In this document: positions 7,017 through 14,860 of the stretch, piece by piece
Position numbering within the stretch: position 1 is the stretch's first letter
Layout of the letters: every line of letters starts with the position of its first letter
NCBI GenBank assembly: GCA_043740415.1
Contig: JAYUCJ010000262.1
Coordinates: 1-19,500, forward strand
Length of the DNA: 19,500 bases
Source: Aalborgiella sp043740415
GTDB lineage: Bacteria > Pseudomonadota > Gammaproteobacteria > Burkholderiales > Burkholderiaceae_C
Direction: 5' to 3'
Program-made: the position numbers and the translations under genes
The notes under the pieces: model-generated
Database searches by the model: none
What the model was told of the DNA's origin: nothing
Seen by the model: the letters and a program-made list of their open reading frames with translations, nothing else

Positions 7017-7814
7017 CTAGCTCATCACATTGCCGCCATCAACGTTGAGTGTTTGTGCCGTGATGTAAGAAGCCTCGTCGCTGGCCAAGAAAATAGCAGC
7101 ACCGCAAATATCAGTGGGGTCACCCATGTAGCCCAAGGGAACAGCAAGGCCAACTTGTTTCTTTTTCTCACCTAAAGGCAAGTTTTCGTATTTGGCAAAC
7201 AAGGCGTCAACATGTTTCCACATCGGCGTAGCAATCACCCCTGGGGCAATACCGTTCACGCGAATATGGTGCGGTGCCATCGCCAAAGCAGCGCTTTGCG
7301 TGTAGCTGATGATGGCAGCCTTGGTCGCGCAATAGTGTGATACCAATGCCTCGCCACGGCGGCCAGCTTGCGATGCCATGTTGACGACCGCACCACGCGT
7401 TTGATGTGCCACCATGTGTGCCAGCACTTTTTGCATGACAAAAAAAGCGCCTTTCACATTCACGGCAAACATTTTGTCGTACATGGCTTCGTCGCTCTCT
7501 AACAAGGGCGCCATGTCGAAAATAGCAGCGTTGTTGTAAAGCACATGGATAGGGCCAAACGCATCACTGGCTTCTTGCACCAGACGGTCAATATCAGCCG
7601 ACTTGGTCACATTCGCGGCTATGTATTTCACTTGGCCTGGGTACTGTGCTGCCAAACCTTGAATCTCGTCAGAAGCTTCTGCTGGCAAATCAATCACACT
7701 GCAGCGCGCACCTTCGCGCAGGTATGCCGCAGTGACGGCCGCACCTATGCCACCCCCAGCACCCGTTAAAACAGCGTGACGGTTAAGTAAACGCTTATTC
7801 ACTTGTTCATTCAT
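7017..7814 (-). CDS. smoS: Sorbitol (polyol) dehydrogenase, short-chain dehydrogenase SmoS-like, 265 aa
   Basis: An NAD-dependent classical SDR, expected to oxidise sorbitol to fructose or a related polyol. Seen: the nucleotide-binding TGAGGGIG at 17-24, an acidic residue after the second strand (VIDL, Asp42) that favours NAD over NADP, NNAA at 94-97, and the catalytic Ser148 (NMASQAGRRGEAL), Tyr161 and Lys165 (YCATK). The stretch NMASQAGRRGEAL, ENLPLGEKKKQVG and the end LNVDGGNVMS closely match the Rhodobacter sorbitol dehydrogenase SmoS as I remember it. Length is typical. Its ATG overlaps the stop of the preceding dehydrogenase gene by four bases (ATGA at 7811-7814), so translation is coupled. 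Substrate preference among sorbitol, galactitol and other polyols cannot be read from sequence. Confidence 0.9.
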   Translation of the reverse strand: MNEQVNKRLLNRHAVLTGAGGGIGAAVTAAYLREGARCSVIDLPAEASDEIQGLAAQYPGQVKYIAANVTKSADIDRLVQEASDAFGPIHVLYNNAAIFDMAPLLESDEAMYDKMFAVNVKGAFFVMQKVLAHMVAHQTRGAVVNMASQAGRRGEALVSHYCATKAAIISYTQSAALAMAPHHIRVNGIAPGVIATPMWKHVDALFAKYENLPLGEKKKQVGLAVPLGYMGDPTDICGAAIFLASDEASYITAQTLNVDGGNVMS

Positions 7815-9229
7815 GATCTGTGATTCTCAATAAATTGGTTAACTTGTTGATAAGCCTGTCGCATCGCCGCTACCATCCGTGGATCATTCGCTAAGTCGCC
7901 CCACAACACCGCATCAGCACAATAGGCGACGATGGGGTCTGTTGCATCACACATGGCGTGAGCAGCTTCTACGTTCATGGCTTGGTCTTGGTATTCGTAA
8001 GCAATTTGCCCTTTGTGCCACCGCTGTAAATATGCCAAGAACAAGGCTGGCAGAATAGCGACGCTAGAAATTGACGCACCGAGAGCGAGTCTTTCTCGAA
8101 TAGTAGGCACTATGAACCCCGGGATTTTTGAGTAGCCATCCATCGCCACGCGCTGGTTGGTGTCGCGAATAGCTGGGTTGCCGAAACGGTCTAAAACAAC
8201 GTCGCGGTAGGCGGCTAAATCAATCGGGCTGGGGTTTTCTGGCGTGTTCAGAACGGGAATGACATCGTCTGTCGCATAGTCAAACGCAAATTTGCGAATG
8301 GTTGCATCGTGCGTGCCTTCATGGATGTATTGATAGCCCACCAACGTGCCCGCCCAAGCAATACAGCTGTGTGCGGCGTTGAGCAAGCGAATTTTTGCTT
8401 CTTCATACGGCGCAACCGATGCCACCATTTCAACGCCCACCTTTTCCCAGGCAGGACGGCCAGCGCAGAAATTGTCTTCAATCACCCATTGAATAAAGCT
8501 TTCCCCCATCACGGGCACGGCATCCGCCCAGCCGGTTTCTTTTAAGACGCGTTCGGCAACATCAGCCGTTGGACGCGGGGTGATGCGGTCAACCATGGCG
8601 TTTGGACTGGTTGTGTTGGCAGTCACCCAAGCCAGTAATTCAACATCACTCAGCAAAGTGATGAACTGCAGCAAACCACTACGCGAGCGGTCGCCATTGT
8701 GGCGCAAGTTGTCGCAGTTGAGCAAGGTTACCGGGCCACTGTTTGACAACATACGCTGCCGCAGCATAGCGGTCAATGCGCCGTAAATGGTGCTGCCAGG
8801 CGCATGTTTGCGTGCCAGTTCTAAATCAGTCGATACATCACTGATGGACGTATCAAGTATGTTGTTTGCATCAAGATAATAGCCAGCTTCAGTCACCGTG
8901 AACGAAATAATGCGTGTAGTCGGATGGGCTGCTACGGCTATCAACGCCGTTAATGCAGGTTCAAACGGAATGATTCGGCTGATGGACGTCACACGTGTGT
9001 AGTCGTGCACACCTGCAGGGGTGATGGTTTCTAAAGTGTATTCGCCATGCTGCGCCGCTAAGGCAGCCATGGTGTCGGCCATGTCCGCACGAATATTGCC
9101 ACCCGCTAACTGCCACCTAAGGTCGCCCGAAGCTTGTAGGTGGTGGATATACAGGGCTTGGTGTGCTCGGTGAAACGAGCCCACACCCAGATGCAGCATC
9201 ACTAAAGGTTGTGCTACCACTGTTGTCAT
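7811..9229 (-). CDS. dalD: D-arabinitol 4-dehydrogenase-like polyol dehydrogenase, 472 aa
   Basis: A member of the polyol-specific long-chain dehydrogenases (mannitol dehydrogenase family), NAD-dependent and cytoplasmic. Seen: LHLGVGSFHRAHQA at 12-25 (dinucleotide fold), TLLNCDNLRHNG at 168-179, DRITPRP at 214-220, GESFIQWVIEDNF at 242-254, and the catalytic Lys279, Asn284 and His287 in AKIRLLNAAHS, with the spacing of Lys295, Asn300 and His303 in Pseudomonas mannitol 2-dehydrogenase. Motifs such as NCDNxRHNG and PYEEAKIRxLNAxHSCIAWAG fit the enterobacterial DalD enzymes better than classic MtlK, so D-arabinitol to D-xylulose is the favoured reaction; mannitol oxidation remains possible. The ATG overlaps the stop of the transporter ATPase by four bases (9226-9229), and the gene overlaps the next dehydrogenase the same way. 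Confidence 0.87.
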   Translation of the reverse strand: MTTVVAQPLVMLHLGVGSFHRAHQALYIHHLQASGDLRWQLAGGNIRADMADTMAALAAQHGEYTLETITPAGVHDYTRVTSISRIIPFEPALTALIAVAAHPTTRIISFTVTEAGYYLDANNILDTSISDVSTDLELARKHAPGSTIYGALTAMLRQRMLSNSGPVTLLNCDNLRHNGDRSRSGLLQFITLLSDVELLAWVTANTTSPNAMVDRITPRPTADVAERVLKETGWADAVPVMGESFIQWVIEDNFCAGRPAWEKVGVEMVASVAPYEEAKIRLLNAAHSCIAWAGTLVGYQYIHEGTHDATIRKFAFDYATDDVIPVLNTPENPSPIDLAAYRDVVLDRFGNPAIRDTNQRVAMDGYSKIPGFIVPTIRERLALGASISSVAILPALFLAYLQRWHKGQIAYEYQDQAMNVEAAHAMCDATDPIVAYCADAVLWGDLANDPRMVAAMRQAYQQVNQFIENHRS

Positions 9230-10272
9230 AGTGTTTTTGCAGCCGTTGTTACGCGGCCTTTGGCGTCAAAAAAGTGGGCTGTCGCCGCGTCAATGCTGAC
9301 GCCGACATCAGACCCAACACTCAAATTGGTACGCGTGTTTTGCCGTGCGACAAGCTGCGTGCCGCGATCGGTGGTCACATAAATCAATGTTTCCGCACCC
9401 AACGCTTCGACCAGTTCAACTTTGGCTTGAAATTGACCTTGTCCCGTAGGCAATAACAGTACATTTTCTGGACGTAACCCAACAAAACCATCAGCAGGTG
9501 CGTTGATGCCAGGAATGTTGCCAAGTTGCGCCAAATCGGCCACGGACACAATGTTCATTTGCGGCGTGCCAATGAATTGTGCGACAAACTGGTTGGCTGG
9601 TTTGTCATACAGCTCCAGCGGTGTGCCGACTTGCTCAATCATGCCATCACGCAACACCACAACACGGTCAGCCAGCGTCATGGCTTCGACTTGGTCATGG
9701 GTTACATACACGGTGGTTGCGCCTAAATCGCGGTGCAATTTGGCAATTTCAATACGGGTTTGGCCACGCAGCGCAGCATCCAAGTTTGACAAAGGCTCGT
9801 CAAACAAAAACACCTTGGGTGCGCGCACAATGGCGCGGCCAATGGCGACACGTTGGCGCTGTCCACCCGAGAGCTCTTTGGGTGTTCTGTGCAAATAATC
9901 AGTCAGATTCAAAATCTTAGCCGCCTGTGATACTTTTTCTTGGATCACCGCAGGGTCGGCTTTGGCTAATTTCAGCGCAAAACTCATGTTTTCAAACACG
10001 CTCATGTGCGGGTACAGGGCATAGCTTTGAAACACCATCGCCAAATCACGTTTGCTGGAAGGCAGGTTGGTAATGTCGCGACCTTCAAGTTCCAATGAAC
10101 CGCCATCAATTTGTTCTAAGCCAGCGATCAAACGCAGCAGCGTTGATTTGCCGCAGCCTGAAGGCCCGACAAAGACAACGAATTCGCCAGGATTGATGGA
10201 CAAGTCAATGCCCTTGATGGCACGGTGTTCGCCGAAGAATTTTTCGACATTTTTTAGTTGTAGATAAGCCAT
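9226..10272 (-). CDS. smoK: Polyol ABC transporter ATP-binding protein, SmoK/MalK type, 348 aa
   Basis: The cytoplasmic ATPase that powers the polyol importer. Seen: Walker A GPSGCGKST at 36-44, Q-loop in MVFQSYALYPHM at 79-90, signature LSGGQRQRVAIGRA at 134-147, Walker B VFLFDEP at 154-160, the switch His192 in YVTHDQVEAMTLADR, and a C-terminal TOBE-like region after about residue 235 with GLRPENV, as in the carbohydrate CUT1 subfamily. The start is placed at the ATG at 10272 because GGAAAG lies about 6 bases upstream and MAYLQLKNVEKFFGE is the normal beginning of this family; an upstream in-frame TTG at 10311 would add 13 poorly conserved residues and overlap the permease gene. It follows the second permease gene by 22 bp and overlaps the next gene by four bases. 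Confidence 0.94.
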   Translation of the reverse strand: MAYLQLKNVEKFFGEHRAIKGIDLSINPGEFVVFVGPSGCGKSTLLRLIAGLEQIDGGSLELEGRDITNLPSSKRDLAMVFQSYALYPHMSVFENMSFALKLAKADPAVIQEKVSQAAKILNLTDYLHRTPKELSGGQRQRVAIGRAIVRAPKVFLFDEPLSNLDAALRGQTRIEIAKLHRDLGATTVYVTHDQVEAMTLADRVVVLRDGMIEQVGTPLELYDKPANQFVAQFIGTPQMNIVSVADLAQLGNIPGINAPADGFVGLRPENVLLLPTGQGQFQAKVELVEALGAETLIYVTTDRGTQLVARQNTRTNLSVGSDVGVSIDAATAHFFDAKGRVTTAAKTL

Positions 10273-10294
10273 ACAAAACTTTCCAATTTCAAAT

Positions 10295-11131
10295 TTATTT
10301 AACAGCACCAAAAGTCAAACCTTGCACCAATTGCTTTTGACTGAACCAGCCGAACACCACGATAGGTGCAATGGCCATCAAAGAAGCGGCCGATAACTTG
10401 GCCCAAAACAAACCTTCTGGGCTGGAGTACGAGGCGATCAGGGTTGCTAAGGTGCCCGATTTAGCAGCGCTTAAATTCAGCGCCCAAAATGCTTCATTCC
10501 AGCTTAAAACCAAGCACAGCAAGCCAGTAGAAGCCAAACCACCCATGGCCAATGGCATCAATACATGACGGAATTCTTGATACAAAGTGGCACCATCCAT
10601 GCGTGATGCTTCCAAAATTTCAGAGGGAATGTCTTTGAAATGCGAGTACATCATCCACACCATGATGGGCAAATTGCTCATGGTGAAGACGATGATCAGC
10701 GCTGTGCGTGAATCCAGCAAACCAGCGTATTGCGCCATCACATAAATGGGGACGAGCGCGCCCACTGCCGGCATCATTTTGGTAGACAACATCCACATCA
10801 AGATATCTTTGGTGCGTTTGCTTTTGAAAAACGCCATCGAATACGCCGCTGGCGCTGCCAAAGCCAGTCCAAGTACCGTTGAAACCACGCTGGTGATCAC
10901 TGAATTCAAGGCATAGCTCAAGTAATCGCTGCGCTCTTGAACCTCGTTGAAGTTCTCCAATGTGGGTGGAAAGATGAACAGCGGTGGGACCGAAATGGCT
11001 TGGAGCTCGGTTTTAAATGCAGTTAATACCAACCATCCCAAGGGGAAAAACAAGATCAAGGTGAAAAACCAAGCCACGCAAGTTCGCAATGCGAGCAGCG
11101 GCGTCATCGTAGATTTAGGTGAAGCTGTCAT
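10295..11131 (-). CDS. smoG: Polyol ABC transporter permease, SmoG type, 278 aa
   Basis: Inner-membrane permease of a CUT1-family carbohydrate importer (MalG-like). About six hydrophobic segments are visible, the first at about residues 16-38 (WFFTLILFFPLGWLVLTAF) and the last near 250-266. The cytoplasmic EAA loop that docks on the ATPase reads EASRMDGATLYQEFRHVLMP, including the conserved Gly. The end (SQKQLVQGLTFGAVK) is typical of MalG-like permeases. Length is normal. The start is ATG 11131, 20 bp after the stop of the first permease gene; only a weak ribosome binding site is visible. It should pair with the preceding permease as a heterodimer. Confidence 0.93.
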   Translation of the reverse strand: MTASPKSTMTPLLALRTCVAWFFTLILFFPLGWLVLTAFKTELQAISVPPLFIFPPTLENFNEVQERSDYLSYALNSVITSVVSTVLGLALAAPAAYSMAFFKSKRTKDILMWMLSTKMMPAVGALVPIYVMAQYAGLLDSRTALIIVFTMSNLPIMVWMMYSHFKDIPSEILEASRMDGATLYQEFRHVLMPLAMGGLASTGLLCLVLSWNEAFWALNLSAAKSGTLATLIASYSSPEGLFWAKLSAASLMAIAPIVVFGWFSQKQLVQGLTFGAVK

Positions 11132-11151
11132 GGTGTTTTTGAATTATTAAT

Positions 11152-12012
11152 TTACTTATCCAAGTTTTTGCCGACCATGCGGATCAAGAAAACGGCGGCA
11201 ATATTGGCGAGCACGACGGCAAACAAAGCACCGGCAGAGGCCACACCTGCATCAAAACTCAGCAACGCGTGCTTGAAAATCAAGAACGCCACATTGGTGC
11301 TGGCATCACCTGGCCCACCGCCCGTGGTTGTGTAGATTTCTGCAAACACACTGAGCAAGAAAATCATCTCGATCATCACCACCACGGCGATAGAACGGCC
11401 TAAATGCGGAATGTACAAATAGCGCAATTGCTGCAAATAAGTGGCACCATCCATACGCGAGGCTTCCAGCTGTTCGCGGCTCATGGATTGCAAGGCGGTG
11501 ATGAAAATCAAGGTGGCAAAAGGCAGCCATTGCCATGACACCATGACGATGACGCTGAACAAGGGGAAGTCGGTCAACCAGTCTACTGGCGTCGCGCCAA
11601 AAAACTGCCAAACCTGCGCCAGTACGCCATAAATCGGGTTCATCATCATGTGCTTCCACAGCAAGGCATTGACGGTGGGCATGACGAAGAAGGGGGAAAT
11701 CAACAAAATACGCACCAAGCCACGTCCTGGAAACGGATCGTCAATCAACAAAGCCAAACCGATGCCACCAAGAACGGTGATGAGAATCACACTGCCCAGC
11801 AACAGCAAGGTGTTTTTCACGGCCTCACCGAACGACGGGTCAGTGACGAAGTATTCAAAATTTTCGAGTCCAATAAACCCCACAGCTTCTGGCTGCATCA
11901 GGTTGTAGCGGATGAGTGAGAAATAGATGGTCATCACCAGTGGCACGATCATCCACAGGAAGAGCGTGGCTACGGCTGGCGCCATCAACATACGGGGTAA
12001 AAAACGATTCAT
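11152..12012 (-). CDS. smoF: Polyol ABC transporter permease, SmoF type, 286 aa
   Basis: Inner-membrane permease of the MalF-like class, partner of the next gene product. Seen: an N-terminal membrane segment (about residues 11-33), GFIGLENFEYF before the core permease domain, and the EAA loop EASRMDGATYLQQLRYLYIP at about 182-201, followed by two further hydrophobic segments and TTTGGGPGDASTNVAF, a conserved periplasmic-loop motif of the family. About six membrane segments in total. The gene starts 183 bp after the stop of the binding-protein gene, the only large gap in the operon, and no strong ribosome binding site precedes the ATG at 12012. Confidence 0.93.
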   Translation of the reverse strand: MNRFLPRMLMAPAVATLFLWMIVPLVMTIYFSLIRYNLMQPEAVGFIGLENFEYFVTDPSFGEAVKNTLLLLGSVILITVLGGIGLALLIDDPFPGRGLVRILLISPFFVMPTVNALLWKHMMMNPIYGVLAQVWQFFGATPVDWLTDFPLFSVIVMVSWQWLPFATLIFITALQSMSREQLEASRMDGATYLQQLRYLYIPHLGRSIAVVVMIEMIFLLSVFAEIYTTTGGGPGDASTNVAFLIFKHALLSFDAGVASAGALFAVVLANIAAVFLIRMVGKNLDK

Positions 12013-12195
12013 GGAGCTAGCCCAGAGGGGTGTGAATGTATAAAAATCACAAGATGCACGAAGTACTCAAACGGCTCAAGCTATACATCTGACGCACTTT
12101 ATATTTAAAAGTATTCCGTGCGCCAGTGAATAGATTTGCTAAATATACTGGCTATTTCGTGTCTAGCCGGCATAATATATGCTTAAGTTGCTACA
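12013..12195 (-). promoter_or_regulatory. Spacer between binding-protein and permease genes with alternative hairpins
   Basis: A 183-bp non-coding gap within an otherwise tightly packed operon. On the minus strand it can form three short stems in a row that share bases: 12150-12154 with 12164-12168 (GGCTA/TAGCC), 12122-12127 with 12147-12152 (GCCAGT/ACTGGC), and 12093-12097 with 12118-12122 (CGCAC/GTGCG). None is followed by a long T-run. Such a spacer often lowers permease expression relative to the binding protein by partial termination or mRNA processing; here that role is inferred, and the stems are short enough to be chance. Confidence 0.35.
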
Positions 12196-13500
12196 TTATT
12201 TGTAGTAACCGGCTTTCTTCATTTCACGGTCAGCCGCAGCTTGTGAAGCTTTCAAAGCTGCATCCACGCTGATTTTTCCAGCCAAGGCAGAGCTCAGTTG
12301 TTGACCCACTGCAATACCAATGGATTGGAACTCAGGAATCGCGGCAAACTGTACACCGACGTACGGGCTCTTTGGCAAAGTGGCGTCGTTCGGGTTGGCG
12401 CTGTCAATCGCGGCCTTCTCGGCAGCTGCAAACTTGGCGGCTTTCAAGAAGTTTTCATTGGTGTAAGTGCTCTTGCGCGTACCTGTTGGCACATTGCCCC
12501 AGCCCACTTCTTTGCCGATCAGGTTGACGTACTCTTTTGAAGTCGCCCATTCGATGAATTTTTGTGCCTCTGCAGTATGCTTGGTACCGGCTGGTACGGC
12601 CAAAGCCCATGCCCACAACCAGTTGGCACCTTTAGGTGTCACCATGGTTGGTGCTTGTGCGAAAGCCACTTTGTCAGCCACTTTAGATTGCTTGGGATCT
12701 GTGATGAAAGACGCTGCGATGGTCGCATCAACCCACATACCGCATTTGCCTTCGTTGTACAAAGCCAAAATTTCGTTGAAGCTGTTGTTGGCAGAGCCTG
12801 GTGGGCCGTATTTGTTCATCATGTCAACGTAGAACGTGATAGCGTCATGCCATGGTTTGGATTCCAACTGTGGCTTCCACTTCATGTCAAACCATTGGCC
12901 GCCAAAGGTGTTCACCATGGTGGTCAAGAATGCCGCATTGTCGCCCCAACCTGGTTTGCCGCGCAAGCAGATACCGTAAACGCCATCTTTAGGGTTGTGA
13001 ATCTTGGCTGCGGCATCTCTCACTTGAACCCAAGTTGGGTTGTTAGGCATGGTCACGCCAGCTTTGTCCATCAAGTCTTTGCGGTACATCAACATTGAGC
13101 TTTCGCCGTAGAACGGAGCTGCGTACAGCTTGCCGCCGACTGACAAGCCATCGCGCATGGCTGGCAACATGTCATCTACATCATAAGCAGCGCTGGTTTT
13201 GAGCTCCTTTAACCAGCCTTTTTTGCCCCAAATGGGTGTTTCGTACATACCTATGGTCATCACGTCGAACTGGCCGCCTTTGGTGGCGATATCGGTGGTG
13301 ACGCGGGCGCGCAACGCACCTTCTTCTAAAGTGACCCATTTCACTTTGATATCCGGGTTCGCGGCTTCGAAGTGTTTGGTCTGTTTTTGCATCTCGATCA
13401 TGTGACCGTTGTTCACAGTCGCCACGACGATTTCAGTGGCAGCGTGTGCCATACCGGCCATCAAGCCAAAAGCAATGGCTAGGGAAGCTTTCAATTTCAT
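12196..13500 (-). CDS. smoE: Polyol ABC transporter periplasmic binding protein, SmoE type, 434 aa
   Basis: The extracellular solute-binding protein (family 1, MalE-like) of the importer. It begins with a Sec signal peptide: MKLKASLAIAFGLMAGMAHA, with cleavage expected after residue 20 (AHA-A). The mature protein starts TEIVVATVNNGHMIEMQKQT and shows the family pattern FDVMTIGMYETPIWGKKGWL and LWAWALAVPAGTKHTAEAQK, like the sorbitol/mannitol binding proteins SmoE and MtlE. A strong ribosome binding site, AGGAGA, lies about 6 bases before the ATG, the best in the operon, in keeping with high expression. It is the first gene; the promoter should lie in the 200 bp upstream. The exact ligand (sorbitol, mannitol, D-arabinitol) is inferred from the adjacent dehydrogenases. 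Confidence 0.94.
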   Translation of the reverse strand: MKLKASLAIAFGLMAGMAHAATEIVVATVNNGHMIEMQKQTKHFEAANPDIKVKWVTLEEGALRARVTTDIATKGGQFDVMTIGMYETPIWGKKGWLKELKTSAAYDVDDMLPAMRDGLSVGGKLYAAPFYGESSMLMYRKDLMDKAGVTMPNNPTWVQVRDAAAKIHNPKDGVYGICLRGKPGWGDNAAFLTTMVNTFGGQWFDMKWKPQLESKPWHDAITFYVDMMNKYGPPGSANNSFNEILALYNEGKCGMWVDATIAASFITDPKQSKVADKVAFAQAPTMVTPKGANWLWAWALAVPAGTKHTAEAQKFIEWATSKEYVNLIGKEVGWGNVPTGTRKSTYTNENFLKAAKFAAAEKAAIDSANPNDATLPKSPYVGVQFAAIPEFQSIGIAVGQQLSSALAGKISVDAALKASQAAADREMKKAGYYK

Positions 13501-13700
13501 GAGTCTATCTCCTGGTTTAAGTTAAGAGTGCATATCGATGACGGTTGTGCAACGATAGGAAGCTATCATAGGTAAAACCGATCAATAGCTTTGATACACC
13601 CTAGACCAATGTATATACTTTCATGCAGTAGGGGGACATGGTTTTCCCTAATTTATGCCAGAACGTATCAGTAGATCGTGAAATTTTCGAAATGTTACAA
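13501..13700 (-). promoter_or_regulatory. Upstream control region of the polyol operon
   Basis: Non-coding region in front of the binding-protein gene. It contains the ribosome binding site (13511-13516 region), two perfect 5-bp inverted repeats (13554-13558 with 13563-13567, GATAG/CTATC; 13581-13585 with 13591-13595, ATCAA/TTGAT) and a direct repeat of GTGCA 19 bp apart (13528, 13547). No convincing sigma-70 -35/-10 pair is visible, which is common for AraC-activated promoters. Operator function is inferred. Confidence 0.4.
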
Positions 13701-13701
13701 A

Positions 13702-13723
13702 TGGTCTGCCTTGCTGCAGACCA
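13702..13723 (-). terminator. Likely terminator after minE
   Basis: A perfect 8-bp stem (TGGTCTGC at 13702-13709 with GCAGACCA at 13716-13723) and a 6-base loop lie about 8 bases beyond the minE stop. Reading on the minus strand the stem is followed by TTTGTAACATTTC, a moderately T-rich tail. It would end minCDE transcription before the polyol operon promoter region. Confidence 0.55.
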
Positions 13724-13731
13724 GCGCCAAG

Positions 13732-13992
13732 TTACCGTAACTCAGGCAACTCGATCTTGACTTCCAGCACTTCCAGGTTGTCCTGGCGCTCCAGATTCAC
13801 CTTGATATCGGCGGGGTTGATTTTGACGTACTTGCAGATCACCGCGATCAACTCGCGTTGCAGGTCGGGCAGGTAATCGGGCTCGGCGGCATTGCGGCCA
13901 CTGCGCTCGTGCGCCAGAATGATTTGCAGCCGCTCTTTGGCGACGTTGGCGGTTTTCTTTTTCTCGCCAATGAAAAAAGAGAGAAATGACAT
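13732..13992 (-). CDS. minE: Cell division topological specificity factor MinE, 86 aa
   Basis: MinE stimulates MinD ATPase and drives pole-to-pole oscillation so that the MinCD inhibitor is lowest at midcell. Seen: the N-terminal membrane-targeting and MinD-contact part MSFLSFFIGEKKKTANVAKE, then RLQIILAHER, and the C-terminal dimerisation part starting at PDYLPDLQRELIAVICKYV and ending in LEVLEVKIELPE. Length matches the family (about 85-90 aa). The ATG at 13992 is chosen because MSFLSFF is the normal start; a GTG immediately before it (13995) is also in frame. It starts four bases after the minD stop and is the last gene of the operon. Confidence 0.97.
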   Translation of the reverse strand: MSFLSFFIGEKKKTANVAKERLQIILAHERSGRNAAEPDYLPDLQRELIAVICKYVKINPADIKVNLERQDNLEVLEVKIELPELR

Positions 13993-13996
13993 CACT

Positions 13997-14812
13997 TTAT
14001 TTGCCCCCGAAAAGACGACTCAACAGCCCCTGCTTGGGCGCTTCGGTAAACCGCATGGCTTTCTCGGCTCCTAAAAACCGCTCAATCACGTCTTTGTAGG
14101 CTTCCGACACATCACTGCCCTTGATGTGCACCGCCGGCACACCCTGATTCGAGGCTTGCAGCACCGATTCGCTCTCGGGAATCACACCAATCAGTTTGAT
14201 GCGCAAAATGTCCTGAATGTCTTCCAGCGACAGCATCTGCCCCTGGTTGACGCGGGTCGGGTTGTAGCGGGTGATCAGCAGGTGCTCTTTGATGGGGTCT
14301 TTGCCCTCAATCGCACGTTTGGTTTTGCTCGACAACATGCCCAATATCCGGTCTGAGTCGCGCACCGACGAGACTTCAGGATTCGTCACCACCAGTGCTT
14401 CGTCGGCGAAATGCATGGCCATCAAAGCACCGGTTTCAATGCCGGCGGGGGAGTCGCAGACGATGTACTCAAAACCCATGGCGGACAAATCGTTCAGCAC
14501 CTTTTCGACGCCATCTTGCGATAGCGCATCTTTGTCGCGGGTTTGCGAGGCCGCCAACACATACAAGTTATCGCACTGTTTGTCTTTGATCAGCGCTTGG
14601 TTCAGGTTGGCTTCGCCCTGGATGACGTTGATCAGGTCATACACCACACGGCGTTCGCAGCCCATGATCAGGTCCAGGTTGCGCAGGCCGACATCAAAAT
14701 CGATCACCGCCGTTTTGTGGCCACGCAGAGCCAAACCAGTTGCAAAGCTGGCGCTGGTGGTCGTTTTGCCAACGCCACCTTTGCCGGAAGTCACCACGAT
14801 GATTTTTGCCAT
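13997..14812 (-). CDS. minD: Septum site-determining ATPase MinD, 271 aa
   Basis: A ParA/MinD-type ATPase that binds the membrane in its ATP form and recruits MinC or MinE. Seen: the deviant Walker A GKGGVGKTT with the signature Lys11 and Lys16, Asp40 in DFDVGLRNLD, Walker B-like YIVCDSPAG with Asp120, and the C-terminal amphipathic membrane-targeting helix near QGLLSRLFGGK. Length is typical (270 aa). It lies 48 bp after minC and four bases before the minE ATG. No odd features were seen. Confidence 0.98.
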   Translation of the reverse strand: MAKIIVVTSGKGGVGKTTTSASFATGLALRGHKTAVIDFDVGLRNLDLIMGCERRVVYDLINVIQGEANLNQALIKDKQCDNLYVLAASQTRDKDALSQDGVEKVLNDLSAMGFEYIVCDSPAGIETGALMAMHFADEALVVTNPEVSSVRDSDRILGMLSSKTKRAIEGKDPIKEHLLITRYNPTRVNQGQMLSLEDIQDILRIKLIGVIPESESVLQASNQGVPAVHIKGSDVSEAYKDVIERFLGAEKAMRFTEAPKQGLLSRLFGGK

Positions 14813-14860
14813 AAGTCAAATGTCTTTCAAGTATAAAAATTAAGTTATTAAGTTAAGTCT

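Noticed and set aside
10273..10311. TTG at 10311 as start of the transporter ATPase
   Set aside because: The added 13 residues are not family-like and overlap the permease gene; the ATG at 10272 has a good ribosome binding site.
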